Of a stretch of DNA of 33,675 bases, positions 17,275-24,180 are shown in pieces (within the stretch, counting starts at the first letter, position 1; each line of letters opens with the position of its first letter). The stretch is from Mesoaciditoga sp. Its GTDB lineage: Bacteria > Thermotogota > Thermotogae > Mesoaciditogales > Mesoaciditogaceae. The position numbers and the translations under genes are program-made. A model generated the notes under the pieces. It had not been told where the DNA came from and made no database searches. It saw only the letters and a program-made list of their open reading frames with translations. The stretch is from assembly GCA_015491995.1 (NCBI GenBank), contig WGFY01000010.1, positions 1 to 33,675 of the forward strand. The letters run 5' to 3'.

Positions 17275-18813
17275 ATGAAAATAGTGAATAAAGAAGAATT
17301 GAGGGCATTGGAAATAGAGAATGCCAACAGATATGGGATAGATGAATGGTTACTGCAGGAACACGCGGCAATTTCTTTGTACCTTGCCGTGGAAGATGAA
17401 CTCGGGTGGGTTAACGGAAAAAACGTTCTTGTAATAGCTGGAAAGGGCAACAACGGTGGCGATGCTTTGGCATCGGCCCGAAACTTTATAGAGGCAGGGG
17501 CCAATGTTAGTGTTTTACTTGTTTTTGGTGAACCGACTTCAAAGCTTCCACAAAAACACTTTTCTATTTTAAAGAAGATGGGTGTTCCGATAGAAGTCTA
17601 TGACAAGTCCAAAAGTTCCACCATTGTTAAAATGATAAAAAGCTCTGACATGGTGATAGATGGAATACTTGGAATTGGAATGTCTAACCTTTTATCAGAC
17701 GAGCTTCTCAATTTGGTGGATCTCATAAACGAAAACTCGAAATTCACGGTTTCTGTGGATATCCCAAGTGGAATAGAGCCAAACACCGGCAAGATCCTTG
17801 GTGGCTGTGTAAAAGCAGATTTGACGGTGACCTTTGGACTGTTAAAAACTGGGATGCTCTTTTACCCAGCAAGGGAGATGTGTGGAAAGGTGAAGATCGG
17901 GAAGATAGGACTTTTAGAAACGTTGATAAAAGAGGTGAATCTCCGAGGGGAACTTACCACTTTTGAAGATGCAAGGCGTTTACTCCCTAAAAGGCCTCAA
18001 TTTTCTCACAAAGGCACTTTCGGGAAAATAATGATAATAGCAGGATCGCGCCGATATACCGGTGCTCCCGTTTTGACAACCTACGGCGCCTTACGTGTTG
18101 GAGCAGGCCTTGTAACCATCGGGGTTCCAGAACCTTTCAACAACATCGTGACTTCCATGCTGCCAGAGGCGATCTCCATTCCTCTTCCCGCGACTCAGGA
18201 TGGCTTTTTATCGGCGAAGTCACGTCAATCAATAAAGGAATTGATAGAAAAATCAGATGCAGTGGCCGTTGGACCAGGTCTTGGAATGAATTTTGAAACT
18301 GCGGAAGTTATCAAATGGATAGTTTCAAATTTTGATAAACCTTTGATTTTAGATGCGGATGCCCTTAATCTTCTTTCAAGAGATATAGATGAAGTCACTT
18401 TTTCGAGCAATGTGGCTATAACCCCTCACCCTGGAGAATTCGCAAGGTTAACATCCAAAAGCATAAACGAGATACTTTCCAACCCTATAAAGCATGCTTC
18501 GGAGTTCGCTCAGTCAAAAAATGTGAGTGTTCTTTTAAAGGGTGCAACCACTGTAATCGCGTTGCCGAATGGTAAATACTTTTTAAATGCAACCGGAAAT
18601 TCCGGTCTTGCCAAGGGTGGAAGTGGCGATATTTTGACCGGCATGATCGTTGGCTTTGTCGCTCAAAAAATGGATATGGTTAGCGCATTAAGGCTTGCCG
18701 CTTACGTTCATGGCAGAAGCGCCGAAGCTTACGCAAAAGAAAACAGTGAGGCTTCTTTGATTCCGCGAGATTTAACCGACTACATTCCGAAGATCTTAAA
18801 AGAGCTCTCTTGA
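17275..18813 (+). CDS. nnr: bifunctional NAD(P)H-hydrate epimerase / ADP-dependent dehydratase
   Basis: The 512-residue fusion repairs NADH and NADPH that have become hydrated. The N-terminal epimerase (YjeF_N, about 1-210) has GKGNNGGDA (57-65) and the later DGILGIGMSN and VDIPSGIEPNTGK motifs. The C-terminal dehydratase (about 220-512) has a ribokinase-like fold with KGTFGKIMIIAGSRRYTGAP, LDADALNLL, ITPHPGEFARL and the phosphate loop GGSGDILTG (448-456). Length and order agree with T. maritima TM0922. ATG 17275 has a perfect TAGGAGG site; four bases separate it from the preceding stop. Its TGA abuts the TGA of the convergent speE gene in TGATCA, so no terminator fits between them. Confidence 0.95.
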   Translation: MKIVNKEELRALEIENANRYGIDEWLLQEHAAISLYLAVEDELGWVNGKNVLVIAGKGNNGGDALASARNFIEAGANVSVLLVFGEPTSKLPQKHFSILKKMGVPIEVYDKSKSSTIVKMIKSSDMVIDGILGIGMSNLLSDELLNLVDLINENSKFTVSVDIPSGIEPNTGKILGGCVKADLTVTFGLLKTGMLFYPAREMCGKVKIGKIGLLETLIKEVNLRGELTTFEDARRLLPKRPQFSHKGTFGKIMIIAGSRRYTGAPVLTTYGALRVGAGLVTIGVPEPFNNIVTSMLPEAISIPLPATQDGFLSAKSRQSIKELIEKSDAVAVGPGLGMNFETAEVIKWIVSNFDKPLILDADALNLLSRDIDEVTFSSNVAITPHPGEFARLTSKSINEILSNPIKHASEFAQSKNVSVLLKGATTVIALPNGKYFLNATGNSGLAKGGSGDILTGMIVGFVAQKMDMVSALRLAAYVHGRSAEAYAKENSEASLIPRDLTDYIPKILKELS

Positions 18814-19677
18814 TCAATCCAACAACTTTCTAAGAAAAGTTGGAAGTACGAATGCGGAATCATGTATTTCAAGATTGTAATAAAAAAGTGTTCCTTTAAT
18901 TTGATTTATGCGAGAGCTATCTTTGATTTTGGGTTCAACATCTTTGGAAGCATAAGCAAAAACCCAAAATCCTGATGGATACATTGGAACAAAGGCTTTG
19001 TAAGGTCTCACAATTGGAAAGGCTTTTTTCATCTCCTCAAAGCATCTTTCCATTTCTTTGCCATCGTAAACGGGGTTTTCTGCTTCTGCCGAGAAGACTC
19101 CATTTTCTTTTAACGCATCTCGGCAAGCTGAATAAAACTCCTCTGTGAAGAGGGATTTTCCAGCTCCTTTGTATGGATCTGTCGAATCGACGATGATCAC
19201 ATCGTATTCCGAATGTTTTCTCATCACAAAGTTCTTGCCATCTTCGTTGTGTATGGAAACTTTCTGATCATTTAGCTTCGAAGCTGTTGAAGGTAGGTAT
19301 TTTTTACATATTTCTATAACATCTGGATCTATTTCAACCAGATCCACTTTTTCAACGGAAGGATGTTTCAGTACTTCCCTTATGGTTCCACCATCTCCGC
19401 CACCGATCACAAGTACATTTTTCGGGCTTTTGTGCGAGAACATTGGAACATGAGCTATCATCTCATGATATGCAAATTCCCATCTTTCATTCAACATGGT
19501 TACTCCATCAAGAGCGAATATCTTACCAAGCTCTGAGCTTTCAAATATGTCTATCCTCTGAAATTTACTCTGTTTCGTACAATCAACCTTATCAATTCTG
19601 AAGAATGAACCTACATTTCCCTTGCAAAATGCCTCGTTAAATTGCAATGGGGTGCTTTCTTTAGACAATTTGAACAT
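18814..19677 (-). CDS. speE: spermidine synthase (polyamine aminopropyltransferase)
   Basis: The 287-residue enzyme transfers the aminopropyl group from decarboxylated SAM to putrescine or a related amine. It has the SAM-binding [16 protein letters not shown] (90-105), the acidic VEIDPDV (114-120), NEDGKNF (144-150) and the catalytic loop [10 protein letters not shown] (164-173). A short N-terminal beta domain precedes the Rossmann domain, as in other SpeE. The gene overlaps the end of speD by 17 bases, so decarboxylated SAM producer and user are made together. Substrate range could be broader, since thermophiles make long polyamines. The ribosome binding site is weak (CAGAAG), consistent with coupling to speD. 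Confidence 0.93.
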   Translation of the reverse strand: MFKLSKESTPLQFNEAFCKGNVGSFFRIDKVDCTKQSKFQRIDIFESSELGKIFALDGVTMLNERWEFAYHEMIAHVPMFSHKSPKNVLVIGGGDGGTIREVLKHPSVEKVDLVEIDPDVIEICKKYLPSTASKLNDQKVSIHNEDGKNFVMRKHSEYDVIIVDSTDPYKGAGKSLFTEEFYSACRDALKENGVFSAEAENPVYDGKEMERCFEEMKKAFPIVRPYKAFVPMYPSGFWVFAYASKDVEPKIKDSSRINQIKGTLFYYNLEIHDSAFVLPTFLRKLLD

Positions 19678-20068
19678 CTTCTGTCGGCTTGAATTTTGAA
19701 CTTTCAGGTATTCCTATCTTGCCGTATTCTCCACGTTTAAGTTCCATGGTGGATTCTCGTGAAGATTTAAGCACGTCCTTAAGGTAATCGAAAGCTTTCC
19801 ATGGATCGACAGATTCACCGCAAGTGAAGAGATCTACCGCCGCATAGCCATATTCTGGCCATGTGTGAATCGAAAGATGAGATTCTGCTATAACAACAAC
19901 GCCACTGACACCATAAGGGCTGAATCTATGAAAAGTCGAGTTAACGATCGTAGAATTCGCTTTCCTTGCCGCCATTCTCATGTGATCTTCTATAGCGACA
20001 ACATCGTCAAGAGTCTTAGAATTACAGTCGTAAAATTCAATTAGCAAATGCCTTCCGAGTGATTTCAT
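19661..20068 (-). CDS. speD: S-adenosylmethionine decarboxylase proenzyme
   Basis: The 135-residue class-1B proenzyme self-cleaves between E62 and S63 in [11 protein letters not shown] to make the pyruvoyl cofactor. S63, H68 and C83 (in FTCGE) are at the same positions as in the T. maritima enzyme. It supplies decarboxylated SAM for the downstream speE. ATG 20068 is chosen because it opens the conserved [18 protein letters not shown] lies about ten bases upstream, and longer in-frame starts would overlap the regulator gene. The regulator stop is 26 bases upstream, on the same strand. Confidence 0.95.
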   Translation of the reverse strand: MKSLGRHLLIEFYDCNSKTLDDVVAIEDHMRMAARKANSTIVNSTFHRFSPYGVSGVVVIAESHLSIHTWPEYGYAAVDLFTCGESVDPWKAFDYLKDVLKSSRESTMELKRGEYGKIGIPESSKFKPTEDVQIV

Positions 20069-20094
20069 CTTACTCACGCCTCCATTCTCACTTA

Positions 20095-20628
20095 TCAATC
20101 TATTGTTATCCAAAGAAAAGTGGTTTTTTTACTTTTTGAAGTGTTTCTTATCTGATGACGGTGATCCGCTTTGTAGTAGAAACACTCGCCAGATTTAACT
20201 TTGTAACGTGTTTCATCCAACCACAATTCTACATTTCCATCTATCACGAATCCAAATTCTTCACCTTCATGATAATCTTCAGGAAAGGTTGAACCGTTGG
20301 ATTTTAAAACCACAAGCCTTGGATCTACTTTTTTATCTTCAACTCCAGCGATCAAAAGTTGGGTTTTCACGCCTTCTGGTTCATCGTAAAGTGGAACCCT
20401 ATCTTTTTTTGTAAACACCACTTTGGACGTTTTTTCTTCTGAGAAAAACTGTTTTAAACTCACTCCCAAAACATCCAACAGCTGTTCAAGAGTTGCTATT
20501 GAAGGGGATGTTTTATCCCTCTCAAGTAAGGATATAAAGCCCTTGGTAAGATCTGCTCTTTCGGCTAACTCTTCTTGAGTGAAGCCTCTTGAAAGTCTGA
20601 GCCTTTTTATGTTTTCTCCAATTTTCAT
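20095..20628 (-). CDS. XRE-family regulator with cupin sensor domain
   Basis: The 177-residue regulator has an N-terminal helix-turn-helix (about 5-60, [20 protein letters not shown]) and a C-terminal cupin barrel (about 105-177, [20 protein letters not shown] to HHQIR-like [14 protein letters not shown]). This two-domain type includes PuuR-like regulators of polyamine metabolism and many others. It is the first gene of the operon with speD and speE, so a polyamine-responsive role is the natural inference; the ligand is not shown by sequence. GAGG stands seven bases before ATG. Inverted and direct repeats in the upstream region (20723-20797) are candidate binding sites for it. Confidence 0.88.
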   Translation of the reverse strand: MKIGENIKRLRLSRGFTQEELAERADLTKGFISLLERDKTSPSIATLEQLLDVLGVSLKQFFSEEKTSKVVFTKKDRVPLYDEPEGVKTQLLIAGVEDKKVDPRLVVLKSNGSTFPEDYHEGEEFGFVIDGNVELWLDETRYKVKSGECFYYKADHRHQIRNTSKSKKTTFLWITID

Positions 20629-20722
20629 TCTATATCCTCATTAATGCTGTCAAAAAGTTTAAAATAATAAACAACACCTTTCACTATAAAACGCGCATGT
20701 TTCATGGGATTACACTTCTTAA

Positions 20723-20758
20723 ATTTCATCCATTTTCTTACAAAGAGATGGATGAAAT
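20723..20758. promoter_or_regulatory. 11-bp inverted repeat, candidate operator
   Basis: ATTTCATCCAT (20723-20733) and ATGGATGAAAT (20748-20758) form a perfect inverted repeat with a 14-base spacer, centred in the region between the divergent regulator gene and the riboswitch transcript. No T-run follows on either strand, so an operator is more likely than a terminator. It is a candidate site for the XRE-cupin regulator. Confidence 0.45.
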
Positions 20759-20767
20759 ATCATGTTA

Positions 20768-20797
20768 TTAAACATAATGATTAACAGCGTTAAACAT
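20768..20797. repeat. TTAAACAT direct repeat, 22-bp spacing
   Basis: TTAAACAT occurs at 20768-20775 and 20790-20797, 22 bases apart, close to two helical turns, with a small palindrome TTAACAGCGTTAA (20781-20793) between and overlapping the second copy. The spacing on one face of the helix suggests a dimeric or tetrameric regulator. It overlaps the -35 and spacer of a candidate plus-strand promoter. Confidence 0.4.
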
Positions 20798-20810
20798 TAT
20801 ACTCTATAAT
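20781..20810 (+). promoter_or_regulatory. candidate upstream promoter
   Basis: TTAACA (20781-20786), 18 bases, then a perfect TATAAT (20805-20810). It would start transcription near 20817 on the plus strand, about 85 bases before the cobalamin aptamer. It overlaps the TTAAACAT repeats. Confidence 0.45.
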
Positions 20811-20866
20811 ACGATCTGAATCAACGATCAAACGAGTCTTTTTTTGAAATTTATGTGAAATTTACT

Positions 20867-20894
20867 TTGAGAAAAAAGCACAAAGTGCTAAAAT
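20867..20894 (+). promoter_or_regulatory. candidate promoter directly before the cobalamin riboswitch
   Basis: TTGAGA (20867-20872), 16 bases, TAAAAT (20889-20894), each one base from consensus. The start would fall at about 20901, exactly where the P1 stem of the aptamer begins. The spacer contains the palindrome AGCACAAAGTGCT (20877-20889). This is the more likely riboswitch promoter of the two. Confidence 0.5.
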
Positions 20895-20901
20895 GGCTCT
20901 G

Positions 20902-21051
20902 AAGTAGGTACGAAATTTCGAAAAGGGAAGTCCGGTGAAAATCCGGCGCGGTCCCGCCACTGTGATCGGCAACGACATTTGCAGAACGCCACTGGGAAAC
21001 CGGGAAGGCACAAATGAAGGAGAAGCTGAAAGCCAGGAGACCTGCCTACTT
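20902..21051 (+). promoter_or_regulatory. cobalamin (adenosylcobalamin-type) riboswitch aptamer
   Basis: P1 is formed by AAGTAGG (20902-20908) and CCTACTT (21045-21051). Conserved parts follow in order: AAAAGGGAAG then a TCCGGTGAAAATCCGG hairpin, GCGGTCCCGCCACTGTGA with the conserved GCCACTG (20956-20962), a second GCCACTGGGAAACCGGGAAGGC hairpin, and the B12 box GAAAGCCAGGAGACCTGCC. It controls the plus-strand cofactor genes, at least cbiR-like, cobS and cobO. The intrinsic terminator at 21107-21133 and the ribosome binding site right behind it form the expression platform, so cobalamin binding should favour termination. Confidence 0.93.
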
Positions 21052-21106
21052 GTAGCACCCTTAGCACTCGGGAGAAGTGTGCGGTGTGGTTAAAAAGGGA
21101 AACCAA

Positions 21107-21133
21107 CCGACTTTTATGTCGGCTTTATTTTTT
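21107..21133 (+). terminator. riboswitch-controlled intrinsic terminator
   Basis: CCGAC (21107-21111) pairs with GTCGG (21118-21122), followed by CTTTATTTTTTG. The preceding AACCAACC (21101-21108) can instead pair with GGTGTGGTT (about 21083-21091), a plausible antiterminator. The T-run ends at the GAGGTGA ribosome binding site of the next frame. Confidence 0.7.
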
Positions 21134-21147
21134 GAGGTGAATCCAAT

Positions 21148-21210
21148 ATGATGTTAACTACCGATGGAAAACACTCTGACAAAAGTTTTTTTGTGTTGAA
21201 TATCAAGTGA
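21148..21210 (+). CDS. 20-codon frame in front of the CbiR-like gene
   Basis: ATG 21148 follows a strong GAGGTGA (21134-21140) at ideal spacing, the only good ribosome binding site after the riboswitch. The frame ends after 20 codons with TGA at 21208-21210, which overlaps the GTG start of the next gene as GTGA. It contains a T7 run (21186-21192). Adding one T there would fuse this frame to the CbiR-like frame without interruption. So it is either a leader peptide that couples translation, or the true 5' end of the CbiR-like gene after a one-base loss or sequencing error. Confidence 0.5.
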   Translation: MMLTTDGKHSDKSFFVLNIK

Positions 21211-21800
21211 CAGGCTCTACCTCTTGGATGATGCCCGGAACTTACCTTGATAACGCGAGAGTACTTGAAGGCACCGTTGATTTTGTTGAATTGCTCCTTT
21301 ACGAGTGGAATGACGATGTGAAGCAAATGCTTTTTTCAAGCATGGATGAGCTTTTAGAGCTTGATCTTGAATACACCGCTCATCTTCCGATGAATTCTTC
21401 AATCGACGCCAAAAATGCTCTTGATTTTTTCGAAGATGCTGGTTTTCCGATCTTGAATTACGTTTTGCATCCTATGAAAGGATGGAGAAATTTCATATGG
21501 AACGAACGCGTCGCTTTGGAGAACCTTAAAAATCAAATCGTTCCTTACGATCGAATGGTATTCGATGTTGGCCACCATATTTTGGGAATACCATTTCCAA
21601 AAGAACTGAAGTCAAAAATTGTAGAAGTTCATATGATGGGTGTAAAGGACGGCAAAGATCATCTTCCGCTTAATTTGGGAATCGTACAAATTGTCGATGA
21701 ATTTTTAAACGAAGATGCGCTTATCAATTTCGAAGTCTTCAGTTTACACGAACTTGAGTCTTCTTTAAGAGTGTGGAGTGATGCGAAAAATGTTTTCTGA
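21207..21800 (+). CDS. cbiR: TIM-barrel metal enzyme, probable cobamide-remodelling CbiR
   Basis: The 197-residue protein begins TGSTSWMMPGTYLDNA and shows the metal-ligand pattern of the AP-endonuclease-2/xylose-isomerase-like TIM barrels: E in VELLLYE, H in AHLP, H in LHP, D and H in FDVGHH, H in EVHMMG, H in DHLPL, and E in INFEVF. CbiR, described from Akkermansia, belongs to this superfamily and removes the lower-ligand part of imported cobamides so they can be rebuilt. Its place behind a cobalamin riboswitch and before cobS fits. The protein is rather short and GTG 21207 has no site of its own; the 21148 frame probably supplies its N-terminus or couples its translation. Another TIM-barrel sugar-phosphate enzyme is the alternative. 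Confidence 0.55.
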   Translation: MTGSTSWMMPGTYLDNARVLEGTVDFVELLLYEWNDDVKQMLFSSMDELLELDLEYTAHLPMNSSIDAKNALDFFEDAGFPILNYVLHPMKGWRNFIWNERVALENLKNQIVPYDRMVFDVGHHILGIPFPKELKSKIVEVHMMGVKDGKDHLPLNLGIVQIVDEFLNEDALINFEVFSLHELESSLRVWSDAKNVF

Positions 21801-22500
21801 GTTCAAACTCGCACTTTCGTTTTTGAGTAGGATTCCCATACAAGGGAAGGGAAAAGTGAGAAATGTTCCCGCGTATTTTACGCTTGTCGGATATGTTGCG
21901 GGTACTTTTTATTTCATTTCAAAGCTTGCGATACCATCATTTCCATGGCAAATCCTCGCAATTTCTGTTGGTTTTTTCTTGTTCGATCTTTTTCACTTCG
22001 ATGGGTTTCTTGACACTTTGGATGGTTTCCTAAGTCAAAAGAGCCAGAAAAGAAAGATAGAGATAATGTCCATGGGTAACGTCGGACCGTCAGCGCTTTT
22101 TTACGGTACACTTTTTGTGATGACATACGTTTACCTTTTTTTCAGAGTAGACACATCTTCAGTTTTTTACATGTCTGTTTTTGGAAGGCTTTCAATGAAC
22201 TTCATGCTGGATTTTTCACCTCCCGCGAAAGAAAAAGGATTGGGAAGGGTTTTTCACCCTTATCATCACCGTGACAGCATGTGGTCTTTGCTTTTTAGTC
22301 TTCCTCTTTTATTTGAATTCAAAGTGTACATGATTTCGGCTGGGATGACGTTTTTAACCGCTTATGGATTTTCTAAGTTGTCCAACAAAGAGATAGGGGG
22401 ATATACAGGAGATGTTCTTGGAGCGTGTAACATGCTGACACAGCTGTTGGTATTGCTTGGAATTTTTACATTGAAAGGAGTTGGTTTACATGCCATTTGA
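21781..22500 (+). CDS. cobS: adenosylcobinamide-GDP ribazoletransferase (cobalamin synthase)
   Basis: About 239 residues, an integral membrane enzyme that joins adenosylcobinamide-GDP to alpha-ribazole or its phosphate in the last steps of cobamide assembly. It has the family motifs ALSFLSRIPI near the N-terminus, FHFDGFLDTLDGFLS (71-85) with the metal-binding aspartates, and GGYTGDVLGA near the C-terminus, with several hydrophobic helices between. It overlaps the preceding gene's end by 20 bases. GTG 21778, ATG 21781 and ATG 21790 are all possible starts, with GGAG at 21774-21777; the choice is uncertain by a few residues. The downstream cobO start lies within its last codons. Confidence 0.93.
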   Translation: MRKMFSEFKLALSFLSRIPIQGKGKVRNVPAYFTLVGYVAGTFYFISKLAIPSFPWQILAISVGFFLFDLFHFDGFLDTLDGFLSQKSQKRKIEIMSMGNVGPSALFYGTLFVMTYVYLFFRVDTSSVFYMSVFGRLSMNFMLDFSPPAKEKGLGRVFHPYHHRDSMWSLLFSLPLLFEFKVYMISAGMTFLTAYGFSKLSNKEIGGYTGDVLGACNMLTQLLVLLGIFTLKGVGLHAI

Positions 22501-23074
22501 AAAAGGATACACTCAAATTTACACCGGAAATGGGAAGGGAAAGACCACTTCCGCCATAGGTCTTGCGATAAGGGCACTTGGCGCTGGAATGAAGGTTATG
22601 ATGATTCAATTCATGAAAGATCCCGTTTACAGCGAGCATAAGATCCTTTCGCAGTTTGAAGGAATGACTTTGAAGACTTTTGGAAAACCATTCTTCATAG
22701 TTTACGATGATGAAAACCTTGAGAAAGCAAAAAAATGGGAAAGAAAGATCGTCGTGTTCAAAAAAGGAAATCCCCCTAAGGACTACGTTGAACTCATCCA
22801 CAATGGTCTACAAGTGGCAAAAAGAGCCGTCTCTAATGGAGAATACGATCTCGTCATTCTTGATGAGATAAACGTTGTGCTTTACTATGAATTGGCATCT
22901 GTTGAAGAAGTTGAAGACATTTTGAAATCAAAAAAAGATAACGTGGAAGTCGTTTTGACAGGTAGATACGCAAATGAAAAGCTCATAAAATTGGCCGATC
23001 TTGTTACCGAGATGAAAGAGATAAAGCATTATTATCAACAAGGTGTTATGTCAAGAAAAGGTATCGAAGAGTGA
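22490..23074 (+). CDS. cobO: corrinoid adenosyltransferase, CobA/CobO/BtuR type
   Basis: The 194-residue protein has the P-loop TGNGKGKTTSAIGLAIRALG (12-31), then MMIQFMKD, and the Walker-B-like DLVILDEINVVLYYE, all typical of the CobA family. It transfers the adenosyl group from ATP to cob(I)alamin or cobinamide. With cobS and the CbiR-like protein it serves salvage and remodelling of imported corrinoids. AAAGGAG (22474-22480) stands nine bases before ATG 22490, which overlaps the cobS stop by 11 bases. The next gene begins 77 bases later. Confidence 0.95.
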   Translation: MPFEKGYTQIYTGNGKGKTTSAIGLAIRALGAGMKVMMIQFMKDPVYSEHKILSQFEGMTLKTFGKPFFIVYDDENLEKAKKWERKIVVFKKGNPPKDYVELIHNGLQVAKRAVSNGEYDLVILDEINVVLYYELASVEEVEDILKSKKDNVEVVLTGRYANEKLIKLADLVTEMKEIKHYYQQGVMSRKGIEE

Positions 23075-23151
23075 AAACAAGAGTTTTAATGGTTTAGGAA
23101 AGTTCATGATGAAAAAGGTGATAAAGTGGTAAAATTGAGATGAGGTAGAAT

Positions 23152-23643
23152 ATGGGCATCAAAATTGGAAATAACAACCCGATTTTGAGTTACAAATTGG
23201 ATCGAATTGCCACTTCATCTACCGCTATGTTAAGCGTTGAACATGCGGCAGGACACGAGAGTGGGAATGTTGTTCGAGCGCGTGCAAATGCGGTTGCAAA
23301 TGGTGGGTACGTGATTTACTCTGCTATAACGCTCGATATGCGAAAGCGAGGAATGTTTCTCGCGGCCGTTGCGGGAAAGACCACAGTGGAGATATACTAT
23401 CCGCATGGAAAAGGAAAACTTGGCGAAAGAAAAAACAATTCCAAAATTCCAACGAGAAGTGTAGAAAGGCGGTTGGAAGAAGATTTGAACATCTTTAAAA
23501 GTAGAATGAATTCCGAAAAAAATGACGATGTAAGAGAAAATATAAAAAGGCGTATTTCTGAGATAAGAAATGCGATCATGACGTTAAGAATGGGACGAAT
23601 ACCCACGTGCAACGTGAAAAGTTTGGTGGACGCTTATGCGTGA
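23152..23643 (+). CDS. conserved-looking protein of unknown function in the cofactor cluster
   Basis: ATG behind GATGAGGTAG; 163 residues, no signal peptide or membrane helix. The first 80 residues (SVEHAAGHESGNVVRARANA to VAGKTTVEIYYP) look like a compact mixed fold with three histidines or glutamates close together. The rest is highly charged and probably a coiled-coil pair (SVERRLEEDLNIFKSRM, DDVRENIKRRISEIRNAIM). Its last eight bases overlap the pncA start, so it is translated with the NAD salvage genes. I do not recognise the family and the sequence gives no clear function. Confidence 0.65.
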   Translation: MGIKIGNNNPILSYKLDRIATSSTAMLSVEHAAGHESGNVVRARANAVANGGYVIYSAITLDMRKRGMFLAAVAGKTTVEIYYPHGKGKLGERKNNSKIPTRSVERRLEEDLNIFKSRMNSEKNDDVRENIKRRISEIRNAIMTLRMGRIPTCNVKSLVDAYA

Positions 23644-24175
23644 TGAACTTTTAATCGTGGTGGACATGCAGAATGATTTCGTAACGCATGGCGGCGCGCT
23701 GTATTTCAAAGAAGCTGAAAAGATCAAACCCGTGGTTTTGGATTGTGTGAATTATCACATCAATGAGAGGAATTACATAGTTTTAACTCAAGATTGGCAC
23801 GATTTGGACGATGTGGAGTTCAAATTTTTTCCACCACATTGTGTGGAAAACAGTAAAGGCGCCCAATTTTTTGATGAGCTTGAGAGCGCTGTGTGGGATT
23901 ATGAGCATGCCAATTTCGTAAGAAAAAGAAAATTTTCCGCTTTTTACGGGACGAATTTAAATAAACTCTTAGAGCGTTTGTCTCCAAAACGGGTAGGAGT
24001 GTGTGGAGTTGCCACGAATATATGTGTCATGTACACCGTGGAAGAATTAAGAAATAGAGAATACGAGGTTGTGTTGTACGAAGATGGAATAGCTTCATAC
24101 GATGATTCATTGCACAAGTTCGCACTCTTACAGATGAAAGATGTGCTTGGTGCAGAGATTGAAAGGTGGAGGTGA
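23636..24175 (+). CDS. pncA: nicotinamidase
   Basis: The 179-residue isochorismatase-fold protein has the catalytic triad D10 (VVDMQNDF), a lysine in RKRKFSAF (K97 the likelier of K97/K99), and C130 in GVATNIC, with metal ligands in TQDWHD (D53, H55). It turns nicotinamide into nicotinate and ammonia in the cytoplasm. The next gene is nicotinate phosphoribosyltransferase, the following step of the salvage route. Its start overlaps the preceding gene. The carboxyl end overlaps the ribosome binding site of pncB (GGAGGTGA). Confidence 0.93.
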   Translation: MRDELLIVVDMQNDFVTHGGALYFKEAEKIKPVVLDCVNYHINERNYIVLTQDWHDLDDVEFKFFPPHCVENSKGAQFFDELESAVWDYEHANFVRKRKFSAFYGTNLNKLLERLSPKRVGVCGVATNICVMYTVEELRNREYEVVLYEDGIASYDDSLHKFALLQMKDVLGAEIERWR

Positions 24176-24180
24176 ACCCT

